DNA of 59,629 nt from Saprospiraceae bacterium UBA7687 (GCA_002482845.1 DLGT01000004.1:1-59629), one strand, 5' to 3'; counted from the stretch's first letter, positions 27,887 to 37,066 are shown. Notes: generated by a model not told the origin, from the sequence alone. Numbers and translations: made by a program.

Positions 27887-29983
27887 ATGTCTAGATATTA
27901 TCTCCTAAATAAGTATTTCGTGAGTCAAAAACGAAACTGTATCCTGATTTTTTTTATGTCAGTTTGTGGTATTGTTTTAGGTCAGGGATCTAACTGGACT
28001 GCACCAGATCCATCCCAATATAATTACAATGCAACCATGACGGCAGTTGTAAAATTGGAAGGTGTAAATGCATCTAATGAACATGATGAATTAGCCGTTT
28101 TTTCAGGCACTGAAATCAGGGGCTTATCTAATGCTGTATTAATAGGAAATAATTTGTATTTTTTTGTTACGATAGTGAGCAATAGCGTATCAGAAACAAT
28201 GACTATTAAGCATTATAATCATGACATGGATCGGGTATTTACCTATGATCGTCCTTTTATATTTCAAGCAAATCAGATATATGGGACCATAGATGATTAT
28301 TTGGTCTACGACTTTTACTTAGAAGGGATACCACCTTTGGAGTTTGGACCAATTCCAATATTTGAAGGATCGGAAAATTGTCCTATTCCACCTATTTATC
28401 TCAATGGTTATATATTAAACAGAGACGACAAGTCTGCTATAGTGTGGTCAGTGGAGAATAATCCTAATTTAATACTTAATCTAGATTCAGATACTTTATA
28501 TATTGGAGGAGTAACAGGTTTTACAGGAAATGCCATCCTTTCCGTATTGGTCAGTGATACAAGTCCTGGTGGATTGATGTTTGCTTTTAATATTCAAGTC
28601 ACCATACTGCCATCATTTGCTCCATTAGCATGGAATGGTTTGCCAAATCAAGGCATTGTGAGGGGAGATACTTTTGAGATTGTAGCTTTGGATACATTTG
28701 TGATGGGCAATCAGACTGGTAACTTGCTATATGATTACCATCCAATAATAACTGAAGCCATCCCACCCGTACCGCAACCAAATTGGTTTGTTACTAGTAA
28801 ATATCCAGTGACGATGACGGTCACCGCCAAGCTTCAGTATACACCGAAATTTCAATTTGACCATCCAAATGATAAGCTTATTGCGATGTCATCATCAGGT
28901 CAGATTACAGGCATAGCAGTAAGACATGAAACGACGGGTCTGTTTTTTCTATCCGTAGGGTCAAATGTAGTAGGAGATTCGATACAGTTAAGATTTTATA
29001 GTGGTCAAAAGAAACAAATATTGTATTATCGTACAAAGATATTTTTTGATTCAGGACGTATCATAGGAAATATAGAAAGTCCTTATATTATTGATTTTGC
29101 ACCCATTATACCAAGAATAAACACAGACAATACATGCGAGTTTGATATCGTAGACACAGACTTTATAGGTAGTGAACAGTTTTCATTTTTTGTAAGAGAT
29201 GCCATGTACCCAAATTGCTTGAACGATAGTACATCTGTGACACTTTGTATTGTAGAAGATGAAATGGATTTATTTACCTATTATCGAGATGCAGATGGTG
29301 ATGGACTAGGAGATCCTAATGATTATATCACCTCATGTTTGGTCATACCAGATGGCTATGTGGATAATGATGATGACTGCAATGATGGTCAAACTATAGA
29401 TCCCAATATTTCATTAGTTATAAATGAGACTTCTAGTTTTGCGGATGATGATGGTATTGTGTGTAACGGAGCGAATGTAAATATAGATGCATCAGGAGGA
29501 AGTAATTATCAATGGAGTTCAGGACAGACTACATCAAGTATTACAGTTGTTATTAATGCTGATTCGACGTTTTATGTCACAGTGACTTTCCCATCGGGAT
29601 GTAAAGGTGTAGCTTCTGTTGACATCATTAAAGTCGGCAAAATAGTCACTAGCTCATCTGATAGTGGATTGGGAAGTCTTCGGAGTGTGGTAGGTTGTGC
29701 TGTAGATGGCGACACCATCACTTACGATCAGCCGACTGTGAATATCTCCAATCTTATTGCACCAATACCTTTGGAACATTCGATTGCTATCCATGGACTT
29801 AGTAGTGTGGAGCGGTCAATTATCTTTATTGATTTTGGACAAGCTACGCATGGTTTTATGATATCCGCAGGCAAAACTCTGACACTCAAAAACATCGATA
29901 TTACTACCCAAAATCATCAGACACAGGCATTACTTACGGGCAGTGGACATGTTAATATAGAAGGTATTGTCGAGATAAAATAA
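27887..29983 (+). CDS. Secreted protein sharing modules with the 2352-residue neighbour
   Basis: About 698 residues, starting at ATG 27887 rather than the TTG one codon earlier. The N-terminal hydrophobic stretch (CILIFFMSVCGIVLGQ) is a signal peptide. Two copies of the dPxxYxxxM module found in the upstream giant protein lie at about 36-143 and 298-403. A calcium-binding type 3 repeat-like stretch follows at about 466-505 (DADGDGLGDPND, DNDDDCND). The C-terminal 110 residues (SDSGLGSLRSVVGCA, then ISAGKTLTLKNIDITT) resemble the beginning of a right-handed beta-helix. The protein ends abruptly in that fold with no T9SS sorting domain, which may mean 3' loss or an unusual terminus. The module sharing suggests it acts with the upstream protein. 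Confidence 0.82.
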   Translation: MSRYYLLNKYFVSQKRNCILIFFMSVCGIVLGQGSNWTAPDPSQYNYNATMTAVVKLEGVNASNEHDELAVFSGTEIRGLSNAVLIGNNLYFFVTIVSNSVSETMTIKHYNHDMDRVFTYDRPFIFQANQIYGTIDDYLVYDFYLEGIPPLEFGPIPIFEGSENCPIPPIYLNGYILNRDDKSAIVWSVENNPNLILNLDSDTLYIGGVTGFTGNAILSVLVSDTSPGGLMFAFNIQVTILPSFAPLAWNGLPNQGIVRGDTFEIVALDTFVMGNQTGNLLYDYHPIITEAIPPVPQPNWFVTSKYPVTMTVTAKLQYTPKFQFDHPNDKLIAMSSSGQITGIAVRHETTGLFFLSVGSNVVGDSIQLRFYSGQKKQILYYRTKIFFDSGRIIGNIESPYIIDFAPIIPRINTDNTCEFDIVDTDFIGSEQFSFFVRDAMYPNCLNDSTSVTLCIVEDEMDLFTYYRDADGDGLGDPNDYITSCLVIPDGYVDNDDDCNDGQTIDPNISLVINETSSFADDDGIVCNGANVNIDASGGSNYQWSSGQTTSSITVVINADSTFYVTVTFPSGCKGVASVDIIKVGKIVTSSSDSGLGSLRSVVGCAVDGDTITYDQPTVNISNLIAPIPLEHSIAIHGLSSVERSIIFIDFGQATHGFMISAGKTLTLKNIDITTQNHQTQALLTGSGHVNIEGIVEIK

Positions 29984-30104
29984 GTGGGAAGTTCTGTTTG
30001 TTTCATTGGTGAGAGCAAAGTGTAAAATAACAATCTGTAATAAATGTTGAAGGGTATTTACTGACATGAAAATTAATATGCGCTACACTGATTACATACT
30101 TTTA

Positions 30105-30866
30105 TCAATTAAATTGAAATATCGAATTAAAAATCAGGCCATTATTATATTGAAAAATATTTTGATTATTTATTTCACGGCCTAACTGTAAGGTTTGATT
30201 GATATAGCCAACTTCTAACCTTAATTTTGAATGATGCCTATAGCCAAATAGTAGACCTATTCTGTTTTGGTCAAAGATGTTTTCACCAACGTTTTTTCCG
30301 AAACCTATCATTATTTCATCATAGATTGCTATATACGGAGTTTTGTCTTTGATTTCACTACCTTTAAGTGGGAATTGAAGTCTGAACATATATCTACATC
30401 TATTCAAAAAAGGAAAATCGTCTTCTTCCGTTTTATTCAGACTTGAATACCTTCCTACCCATCGTTGTTCTAGCATGAAGCGGTGAGAGAGCTCAAGAAA
30501 TCCTATTTTATCCGTTAAGGTGATCATTTGATACATTCTATGCTCTGTAAAATCTCTGCCTAAAGCATTGATTGGAATATCGCCATAGGCAAAAGTTTCT
30601 ATCCAAGCATACCCTAGTCTAAGTTGTACGGTAGGGTGTATCTGATAGTTAATACCAGTTCGCAATAGACTTTGTTGCCAATTTCGGGCTATGTCATCTC
30701 TACGCCATTGATATTCAGTGTGGAGACTAAATTTTGAGTCAAATTTTATGGTACCAAAATAATTAAACCAACCTATTGTATTACGATCGCTAGATCTAGC
30801 GTTCTGTGCATCAGAATAAAAATAAGTTATGAACATTAAGATGCTTGTGTAAAGGAAGGTCTTCAT
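30105..30866 (-). CDS. DUF2490-type outer membrane beta-barrel protein
   Basis: A 253-residue protein with a signal peptide (MFITYFYSDAQ) and alternating amphipathic strands ending in aromatic residues, including a final Phe-Gln-Phe-Asn. Motifs such as GWFNYFGTIKF, LHTEYQWRRDD, RTGINYQI, GYAWIETF, EHRMYQ and RYMFRLQFPL are typical of DUF2490 proteins, predicted outer membrane barrels common in Bacteroidota. The function of the family is unknown. It follows the NTF2-like lipoprotein gene on the same strand, with a long hairpin in between that may cut or attenuate transcription. Confidence 0.85.
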   Translation of the reverse strand: MKTFLYTSILMFITYFYSDAQNARSSDRNTIGWFNYFGTIKFDSKFSLHTEYQWRRDDIARNWQQSLLRTGINYQIHPTVQLRLGYAWIETFAYGDIPINALGRDFTEHRMYQMITLTDKIGFLELSHRFMLEQRWVGRYSSLNKTEEDDFPFLNRCRYMFRLQFPLKGSEIKDKTPYIAIYDEIMIGFGKNVGENIFDQNRIGLLFGYRHHSKLRLEVGYINQTLQLGREINNQNIFQYNNGLIFNSIFQFN

Positions 30867-30890
30867 ATTTTAAATTTATTATCCTTTGCT

Positions 30891-30934
30891 AAATAAAATG
30901 GGTTGATTCTAATATGAATCAACCCATTTTATTT
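30891..30934. terminator. Long perfect hairpin, bidirectional terminator
   Basis: Arms AAATAAAATGGGTTGATTC (30891-30909) and its exact complement (30916-30934) form a 19-bp stem with a 6-base loop. It lies directly after the minus-strand lipoprotein gene and ends in A/T runs on both sides. Confidence 0.85.
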
Positions 30935-31588
30935 TTAATTTGATTCAGGTGTGAATGGTAAGGCAGATTTATGAACAATGATCCTAAGTTTTCCGTCACT
31001 TCCTTTTTTGAATACCCAAGTTTTGTCTACCATTACTTCATTACCTTCTTTGTCAGTCACCCATACATTTCCCATCGTAATGGCAACCGAACCATATATT
31101 TGGATACCTTGATTGGCATCTCCTGCATTATCATATCTAGCTTTTACCCAAGGCTTTAGCGCAAATCCTTTATCAGTAGGATAATCAGGATCTCCACCTA
31201 CAAAATATGCTAGAGCTCCTTTTTTATCATTTCTAAATGTTTGTTCGCCATATGCAAGAGTAGGTTTGAAAAATACTTTACCTTGGTCATAATTGTATGC
31301 TTCAGAAAGCACTTTTTCAGCGTATCCCTTATAATCACCACCTTCTTCTTTAAGTTTTCCTATCTGTACTAATGCATCACACCATGCTTGCTGTGCGGCG
31401 TTTACTTCATCATAGGTAATCACTGTCTGTGCCCCATCTTCTACATATACTAAACCTAAGTCATCGATGATGTTCTGAACTTGTTCGTTTGTCTGATCGA
31501 TAACTTTGTTGGCTTCTTCCTTTGCTTGGTTGCATGATGATGTCAAGACCAAAACACAAAGCAGTCCTAAAAACATTTTTCTATTCAT
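30935..31588 (-). CDS. NTF2/SnoaL-like lipoprotein
   Basis: A 217-residue protein with a lipobox (LVLTSSC, Cys at about 19), so probably lipid-anchored. Motifs AAQQAWCDALVQIGK, GGDYKGYAEKVL, VFFKPTLAYGEQTFR, ALAYFVGGDPD, KGFALKPWVKARYDN and VAITMGNVWVTD match a conserved family in marine and aquatic bacteria with an NTF2-like fold. That family is sometimes labelled phosphoribosyl-AMP cyclohydrolase in databases, although it carries no cyclohydrolase motif. Substrate unknown. It is divergent from a LysR regulator, which may control it. Confidence 0.75.
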   Translation of the reverse strand: MNRKMFLGLLCVLVLTSSCNQAKEEANKVIDQTNEQVQNIIDDLGLVYVEDGAQTVITYDEVNAAQQAWCDALVQIGKLKEEGGDYKGYAEKVLSEAYNYDQGKVFFKPTLAYGEQTFRNDKKGALAYFVGGDPDYPTDKGFALKPWVKARYDNAGDANQGIQIYGSVAITMGNVWVTDKEGNEVMVDKTWVFKKGSDGKLRIIVHKSALPFTPESN

Positions 31589-31736
31589 TTATAAGTTATT
31601 TTTTAAATTGCCTACTTCTTAAAACGGTGTTCGGCGTTTCCGGTTTTATCATTATTGTATATGAATTGATTTTTATTTGTGAATAATGATATGTTTATAA
31701 TTAAAAAAATATTCGTCTAGTTCATAAATAAATATT

Positions 31737-31744
31737 TAACTTTG
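31737..31744 (+). promoter_or_regulatory. Putative -7 box of the LysR gene
   Basis: TAACTTTG fits TAnnTTTG and lies 24 bp before the start codon. No clear -33 TTG was seen. Confidence 0.45.
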
Positions 31745-31768
31745 TAATCTAAAATATAAATAAAATTT

Positions 31769-32692
31769 ATGAATTACACCCTAAATCAATTACAGATTTT
31801 TCTCAAAGTAGTACAAACTCAAAGTGTTACGAAGGCTTCTGAAGAATTACATCTCACCCAACCAGCAGTATCTATCCAACTTAAAAATTTCCAAGATCAG
31901 TTTGATATTCCGCTGACAGAGGTCGTAGGTCGTAAAATATATATTACAGATTTTGGTAGAGAAATAGCGGTATCTGCTGAAAATATCATAAATCAGGTAT
32001 ACGCTATCAATTATAAAACACTTGCATTTAAAGGACAATTAACAGGTAAGTTGAGAATTTCAGTTGTTTCTACAGGCAAATATGTCATGCCTTATTTTCT
32101 TTCTGAATTCATGAACCTAAACCCTGGGGTAGAATTATTAATGGATGTTACTAATAAAAATAAAGTAATCAAAAGTCTAGAAAATAATGAAGTTGATGCC
32201 GCTTTGGTTTCTGTCTTACCCAATAATTTAAACATCGAAAAATTAGACTTACTCCAGAATAAACTATTTTTAGTAGGTAATGTGAAAACCAAATTTAAAA
32301 GAGGGGCAAAAGTAAATGAGATATTTCAAGACTTACCACTTATTTTTAGGGAAAAGGGTTCAGGCACACGACATACAATGGAGCAGTTTTTTGCACAGAA
32401 TGATATATCAGTTTTAAAGAAAATGGAATTGACATCAAATGAGGCTGTCAAACAAGCTGTCATGGCGGGACTCGGATATTCTATCATGCCACTGATAGGT
32501 ATCGGCAACGAATTACAATTAAATCAAATCCAGATTATTCCTATCAAAGGATTACCTATCACCACCACTTGGAGTTTGATATGGTTAAAAGAAAAAAAGC
32601 ATGCTCCTGTTTCTCAAGCTTTTTTAGACCACCTGACTTTGCAAAAATCAGAAATTGTGCATAATAAATTTAGTTGGTACGAACAGTATTGA
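31769..32692 (+). CDS. LysR-family transcriptional regulator
   Basis: A 307-residue protein of the usual family length. The N-terminal winged helix-turn-helix (LNQLQIFLKVVQTQSVTKAS, LTQPAVSIQLKNFQ) is classic LysR. Residues about 90-295 are the periplasmic-binding-like effector domain, with FREKGSGTRHTMEQFF and SNEAVKQAVMAGLGYSIMP motifs as in CbbR/CysB-like members. It is divergent from the NTF2-like lipoprotein gene, the usual arrangement for a LysR target. Effector unknown. Confidence 0.93.
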   Translation: MNYTLNQLQIFLKVVQTQSVTKASEELHLTQPAVSIQLKNFQDQFDIPLTEVVGRKIYITDFGREIAVSAENIINQVYAINYKTLAFKGQLTGKLRISVVSTGKYVMPYFLSEFMNLNPGVELLMDVTNKNKVIKSLENNEVDAALVSVLPNNLNIEKLDLLQNKLFLVGNVKTKFKRGAKVNEIFQDLPLIFREKGSGTRHTMEQFFAQNDISVLKKMELTSNEAVKQAVMAGLGYSIMPLIGIGNELQLNQIQIIPIKGLPITTTWSLIWLKEKKHAPVSQAFLDHLTLQKSEIVHNKFSWYEQY

Positions 32693-32716
32693 CTCTAATA
32701 GTCATTCAATTATATA

Positions 32717-33214
32717 CTATTTTTTAGCAATTACAGATACCGCTTTTTGTAGTATTAATGAGTTGGGGATAGTTATAAGTTCTCCTTCTGTTGTGATTAA
32801 ATGAATATAAAAGTACGTCAAATCAGAGATCTCTCCTTCGAATGGGTAGTCTCGGTCTAAGATTTTTATTTGGTCACCAATCTTTAAAGGATGGTTAAAA
32901 AAAAGGATGATACTAGAAGTAATATTTGAGAGTAAAGACCATTGTGCAACAAACGCTATACCTATGACGGTGAGAACAGAACTTGCAAATACAGCAATCT
33001 CATTTTGCTTTAAGCCCCATATTGCAGCTAATAGAATCAAAGCCGCAATGGTGGTAAAAAGATGAATTGCTTTGATGATTATTTTTCTTCTGGCTCGCTG
33101 TAGTTGGACATTTTTTAAGGTGTTGTTTATGACAGTTTTGGTCACAAAAAAAACGATGATATATATAGTAATTAAAACTGTTGTTTCTACAACTTGGATT
33201 TCTGATGTGGACAT
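32717..33214 (-). CDS. Short MscS-type mechanosensitive channel protein
   Basis: A 165-residue protein with membrane spans at about 9-30, 46-66 and 72-100. The pore-helix region (IGIAFVAQWSLLSNITSSII) and the start of the beta domain (HPLKIGDQIKILDRDYPFEG, ITIPNSLILQKAV) follow. It matches MscS but stops where the C-terminal alpha/beta cage would begin, so it is a minimal form. Such short MscS-like proteins exist in Bacteroidota. It may release solutes under osmotic stress. It lies 12 bp after the LRR gene on the same strand, so co-transcription is likely. Confidence 0.85.
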   Translation of the reverse strand: MSTSEIQVVETTVLITIYIIVFFVTKTVINNTLKNVQLQRARRKIIIKAIHLFTTIAALILLAAIWGLKQNEIAVFASSVLTVIGIAFVAQWSLLSNITSSIILFFNHPLKIGDQIKILDRDYPFEGEISDLTYFYIHLITTEGELITIPNSLILQKAVSVIAKK

Positions 33215-33226
33215 TTAAATTGACTT

Positions 33227-34093
33227 TTAAAAATTTATTTGGTAACCAAAATTACTGATACTTTTATCCCGTTCATCCAATTTAATCTTATTGTTTTTTA
33301 ATTCTATATATTTCAATTGGTTGATGCCTTTTATTTCTAACGGGACTTCACGAAAATTGTTATCATTTAAATATAGAGATTCTAGATGAGCTAATTTTGA
33401 AATGTTTTTGGGTAGTTTACTGAGTTTGTCATTTTCTAAGTGTAATACTCTTAATTTTGGCAAAAGACTGATGACCTCAATATTTTTACTTAACTTTAAA
33501 TTTGTTTGATCATTCAAATATAACTCTTCTAGATTTAATAATCCACTTAATGATTTCGGAAGTATTTTAAAATCATTTCCACTTAGATCGAGTGTTTTAA
33601 GGTTTTTTAATTGACCTATTGATGTAGGTATTTCTTTAAAATGATCGTTACGCATACTGAGAAATTCTAATTTTGGTAGTGCACTGATAATGTCAATATT
33701 TTTGTCCAATAGGAAGTTGGTTTCATCATTTAAATATAGCTCCTTCAAGTTTGATAAACTCATGATTGATTTTGGGAGTACTGTAAAATCATTTCCACTC
33801 AGATCAAGCATTTTTAAATTGTTGAGTGATCCTATTTCAGTCGGTATTTCTTTAAGATGATTGTTTTTAAAACTTAAGAACTCTAAATTTTTAAACTTTG
33901 GCCAAACGTCATTAGGAATGAAAACTGCCTGATTGCTGAGGTCTAATCTTATGACTTTTTCGGGATCTTTTAATGCGTCATTAATGTCAAAAAAGACTTT
34001 TTTTTCCATGTTATTATCAACTGCTTTTTGGCTAGTGCTTACAGTTAGAACGACACAAATGATTAGAAATGTATTTAAGAGTTTAAGTATCAT
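33227..34093 (-). CDS. Secreted leucine-rich repeat protein
   Basis: A 288-residue protein with an N-terminal signal sequence (TFLIICVVLTVSTSQ) and leucine-rich repeats from about residue 40 to 280, of the form LxxLxLxxNxxxxlPxxi. A unit of about 71 residues (LDLSGNDF, then LKELYLNDETN, then LPKLEFLSMRND) is repeated almost unchanged, which indicates a recent internal duplication. Such proteins bind other proteins; the partner is unknown. It is upstream of, and probably co-transcribed with, the MscS-like gene. Confidence 0.85.
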   Translation of the reverse strand: MILKLLNTFLIICVVLTVSTSQKAVDNNMEKKVFFDINDALKDPEKVIRLDLSNQAVFIPNDVWPKFKNLEFLSFKNNHLKEIPTEIGSLNNLKMLDLSGNDFTVLPKSIMSLSNLKELYLNDETNFLLDKNIDIISALPKLEFLSMRNDHFKEIPTSIGQLKNLKTLDLSGNDFKILPKSLSGLLNLEELYLNDQTNLKLSKNIEVISLLPKLRVLHLENDKLSKLPKNISKLAHLESLYLNDNNFREVPLEIKGINQLKYIELKNNKIKLDERDKSISNFGYQINF

Positions 34094-34164
34094 TATTTGA
34101 TTTTATTTATGTAAAAAAAGATTTGTTATGCTCAAATATTCTCATTTTTGATTTATGTACAGAT

Positions 34165-35016
34165 TTATGGATTGCAAATATCGCAGAACATAGCATCTGC
34201 TGTTTTTTTTCCATTCGGATAATCTACACTTTCGGTATATGAGCACTTCTGACAAGTATACACTAGACTTTTAATACCGTTGGTGGGGTAGCTGCAAATT
34301 TCACAGGGCAAGCCGCGTAAACTATCTGTGACATCATATCCTGGTGTATAGCATGCAGGACAGCAACTATTTATTTTTTTTATGAGTACTTCTGTAGCAA
34401 GTTTAATGACTTTTAGTCTAGTGGGATTATGCATAGCGCGCATGTCTGTTTCAATAAAAACCTCACCATAAGTATTCATAAAGTAGTTGTAATAGGACAT
34501 AAGTTCTTCTTGTTTATTTACTCCTTTTACTATTCCCATAATATCATTTTTTGATTTCCTGAGTATCAATCCATGAGATGGAAACCCTACATTTTGACAA
34601 AAGGCATACAATTCTTTAACAGATTTTATGGCTTGACCATTAAAATTAGTTTCATTGCTCCGTTCTGTAGCAATGATTTCCAGATTGTTTTTTAAATCCA
34701 TAAAGCACAATATCTCCACATTTGTGTATGCATATGGAAACAACGGATGCGGAAAAAAGGAACCTTCACTAGCTACAATTAGATCAAAATTTGTGGACTC
34801 TGATGCCATAAGACATTTATTTCTTACGGTAGTCAAAGGATCATCTTTTCGTTCTATTTCTCCAGTGAAGGTTCCAAGTGAATCCGTGTCAAGATTTGAG
34901 TCCGTAAAGCATCGGACACCCAAAGTTTCTTCTAATAAAGGAGCCATTATTGATTCCTTCTTATGTTTGGTGGCTATTAGTAGACTCCTATCTTTAAACA
35001 AATTGGGTTTATTCAT
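34165..35016 (-). CDS. Conserved protein with C-terminal zinc ribbon (DUF6671-like)
   Basis: A 283-residue protein without a signal peptide. The N-terminal part has LLIATKHKKE, LGVRCFTDSNLDTDSLGTFT and ASEGSFFPHPLFPY, patterns I associate with DUF6671 proteins. The C-terminal 60 residues carry four Cys pairs (CPAC, CEIC, CQKC, CDIC), which look like a double zinc ribbon. Function unknown. Its start overlaps the end of the upstream small gene by 8 bp, which suggests translational coupling. Confidence 0.72.
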   Translation of the reverse strand: MNKPNLFKDRSLLIATKHKKESIMAPLLEETLGVRCFTDSNLDTDSLGTFTGEIERKDDPLTTVRNKCLMASESTNFDLIVASEGSFFPHPLFPYAYTNVEILCFMDLKNNLEIIATERSNETNFNGQAIKSVKELYAFCQNVGFPSHGLILRKSKNDIMGIVKGVNKQEELMSYYNYFMNTYGEVFIETDMRAMHNPTRLKVIKLATEVLIKKINSCCPACYTPGYDVTDSLRGLPCEICSYPTNGIKSLVYTCQKCSYTESVDYPNGKKTADAMFCDICNP

Positions 35017-35290
35017 CAGAGAAAGAAAAGTTAACTTCTGATTTTAAAATCAACTTTTTATTATTGGATTTAGCTTCACCTAGAAGAGATTCTATACTAA
35101 TCATTGCTTTTTTTAATTCTGGTATTCTTTTTATGGCTGTTTCATCATCTTTACCATTCCGCTCTTGTGCGCTAAAGTTTTTTAATTCATGAAACTGAAT
35201 TTTGGTAGCAAAAATATTCATCAAAATGCCTTTTGCTTCTTCATGATCAAACTTACCGTCTATTAAGATTAATTTTTCTGATGTATTCAT
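35009..35290 (-). CDS. Small conserved hypothetical protein, paralogue of the next gene
   Basis: A 93-residue charged cytoplasmic protein. The opening (ILIDGKFDHEEAKGILMNIF, then KIQFHELKNFS) resembles the product of 35321-35572 (PLVQGNFSSTDSFEILNQM, then KVKFHENKIS), so the two are probably diverged duplicates. Helical, with a Lys-rich second half. Its function is not known to me. It is in a tight minus-strand cluster with the zinc-ribbon gene. Confidence 0.72.
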   Translation of the reverse strand: MNTSEKLILIDGKFDHEEAKGILMNIFATKIQFHELKNFSAQERNGKDDETAIKRIPELKKAMISIESLLGEAKSNNKKLILKSEVNFSFSDE

Positions 35291-35320
35291 TTAAAAATTA
35301 TTTTTGGTGATTTCATTTTT

Positions 35321-35572
35321 CTAATGTGACTTTTCTATTTTAACCTGTACATCGACAGACAAAGGACTTTTGCAGTCATCTATGTACTTTTTAAGTTCCA
35401 TCAGATCATGCTGCAGTCTCTTTATTTTTGTTTCCCTATACTTGATATCTTCTTCATTACTTGTTTTTGATATCTTATTTTCGTGAAACTTAACTTTAAG
35501 CTGCACCATTTGATTCAATATTTCAAAAGAATCCGTGGAGCTAAAATTCCCTTGTACTAATGGTATGTTCAT
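35321..35572 (-). CDS. Small conserved hypothetical protein, paralogue of its neighbour
   Basis: An 83-residue protein predicted to be mostly helical, similar in layout to the product of 35009-35290: a GNF/GKF motif, about 15 residues, then KFHE and a charged helix. It lies 30 bp upstream of that gene on the same strand and 57 bp after isocitrate dehydrogenase, so all may share a transcript. Function unknown. Confidence 0.7.
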   Translation of the reverse strand: MNIPLVQGNFSSTDSFEILNQMVQLKVKFHENKISKTSNEEDIKYRETKIKRLQHDLMELKKYIDDCKSPLSVDVQVKIEKSH

Positions 35573-35629
35573 CTGTGATGTTTTTTAAGGTTTGTTTTTA
35601 ATAAATTGGTTTATTGAAGATAAATGGCA

Positions 35630-37066
35630 TTATTGACCTTGTCCAAGAGAGAATGCATCTTTACCATCGAATGCATACAGATTTTCTGTTTTTATGGTCT
35701 CAATATCTTCATGGATAGCATTGTTAAGTAATGTCACTATATCATTATTTGCTATGGTCTCAGCTGATGAAGGTTTAAATCTACATCTCCAATGATCCGT
35801 GCAGAAAGTCTCTCTAAATCCATCTGGCCATACCTTTATACCTCTATTTGTGATCATGGATAGTTTGATATTTGACGTTTCTATTCGTTTTATCTTTTCA
35901 GCAAGTGATTCAGGACTAGTACCACTCCAGTGTACAAATATATCTACGCCTTTTAATGATTTTGGTACTGAAGGTTTTCGTTTGTAAATTTGGAGATTAA
36001 GGGCTACATTATTTGAATATGATACTGCTTTCAGCATGTTAGGTTTGTTTCCTAAGTTTGCAATTACAGCTTGAGCAAATTCTTTTGTACCTACTTTTTC
36101 TTTACTCGTTCCTTCCTTATAAATATCGTATGTATGGATTCCATCTTCTAATGTTTTTAACCATGCATTCTGTACTTTCTCAGCTACGGATGTCTGACCT
36201 ATATGATTTAACATCATAATTGCTCCTTGGAGAAGTCCAGATGGATTGGCTAGGTTTTTTCCAGCTCTTCTTGGAGCTGATCCATGGATAGCTTCAAACA
36301 TAGCACATTCTTCTCCGATATTTGCAGATCCTGCTAGACCTACACTACCTGTGATTTGTGCTGCGATATCGCTAAGTACATCGCCATAAAGGTTTGGTGT
36401 TACGATCACGTCAAATGCTTCTGGAGTATCTGCCATTTTTGCAGCACCTATATCAATAATCCAATGTTCATTTTCTATGTCAGGATACTCGGATGCGATT
36501 TCATCAAAGACTTGGTGGAATAAACCATCTGTTTGCTTCATGATATTGTCCTTGGTAAAACAGGTGACCTTTTTGCGGTTTTGCTGTTTTGCAAATTCAA
36601 AAGCATACCTTACTATTTTTTCGCAGCCAGGTCTACTGATTAATTTCAGACATTGAACTACTTCATCTGTTTGTTGATGCTCTATCCCTGCATAAAGGTC
36701 TTCTTCATTTTCCCTAACGATAACGATATCCATCACAGGATGTTTGGTGCTGATGAATGGATGGAGACTCATACAAGGTCTTACATTGGCATACAATCCA
36801 AGAAATTTACGAGTGGTTACATTTAAACTCTTATATCCACCACCTTGAGGTGTAGTAATGGGTGCTTTTAAGAACACTTTATTTCTTCTGATGATATCCC
36901 ATGATTCGGCGGCAATACCAGCAGTATTCCCTGCAAGATATACTTTTTCGCCTACTTCTACTTCATCGATTTCGATCTCAGCTCCTGCTGCTTTTATGAT
37001 CTCTATGGTGGCATCCATTATTTCTGGACCTATACCATCGCCTTTAGCTACGGTGATTCTTGTCAT
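35630..37066 (-). CDS. icd: NADP-dependent isocitrate dehydrogenase (extended, Thermus-like type)
   Basis: A 478-residue enzyme of the isocitrate/isopropylmalate dehydrogenase family. It converts isocitrate to 2-oxoglutarate and CO2 in the TCA cycle in the cytoplasm. Seen motifs: VAKGDGIGPEIMDATI at the N-terminus, the isocitrate-binding loop SLNVTTRKFLGLYANVRP, the IVRENEEDLYAG motif, the metal-binding stretch IVTPNLYGDVLSDIAAQITG, and the cofactor region EAIHGSAPRRAGKNLANPSG. The extra C-terminal domain of about 140 residues (from about 335) is typical of the longer type found in Thermus and in many Bacteroidota. Gene order with the SPFH lipoprotein is probably incidental. Confidence 0.95.
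   Translation of the reverse strand: MTRITVAKGDGIGPEIMDATIEIIKAAGAEIEIDEVEVGEKVYLAGNTAGIAAESWDIIRRNKVFLKAPITTPQGGGYKSLNVTTRKFLGLYANVRPCMSLHPFISTKHPVMDIVIVRENEEDLYAGIEHQQTDEVVQCLKLISRPGCEKIVRYAFEFAKQQNRKKVTCFTKDNIMKQTDGLFHQVFDEIASEYPDIENEHWIIDIGAAKMADTPEAFDVIVTPNLYGDVLSDIAAQITGSVGLAGSANIGEECAMFEAIHGSAPRRAGKNLANPSGLLQGAIMMLNHIGQTSVAEKVQNAWLKTLEDGIHTYDIYKEGTSKEKVGTKEFAQAVIANLGNKPNMLKAVSYSNNVALNLQIYKRKPSVPKSLKGVDIFVHWSGTSPESLAEKIKRIETSNIKLSMITNRGIKVWPDGFRETFCTDHWRCRFKPSSAETIANNDIVTLLNNAIHEDIETIKTENLYAFDGKDAFSLGQGQ

Noticed and set aside
30935..31588. Phosphoribosyl-AMP cyclohydrolase, a label often attached to this family
   Set aside because: No cyclohydrolase metal-binding motifs; the lipobox and NTF2-like pattern do not fit a histidine biosynthesis enzyme.
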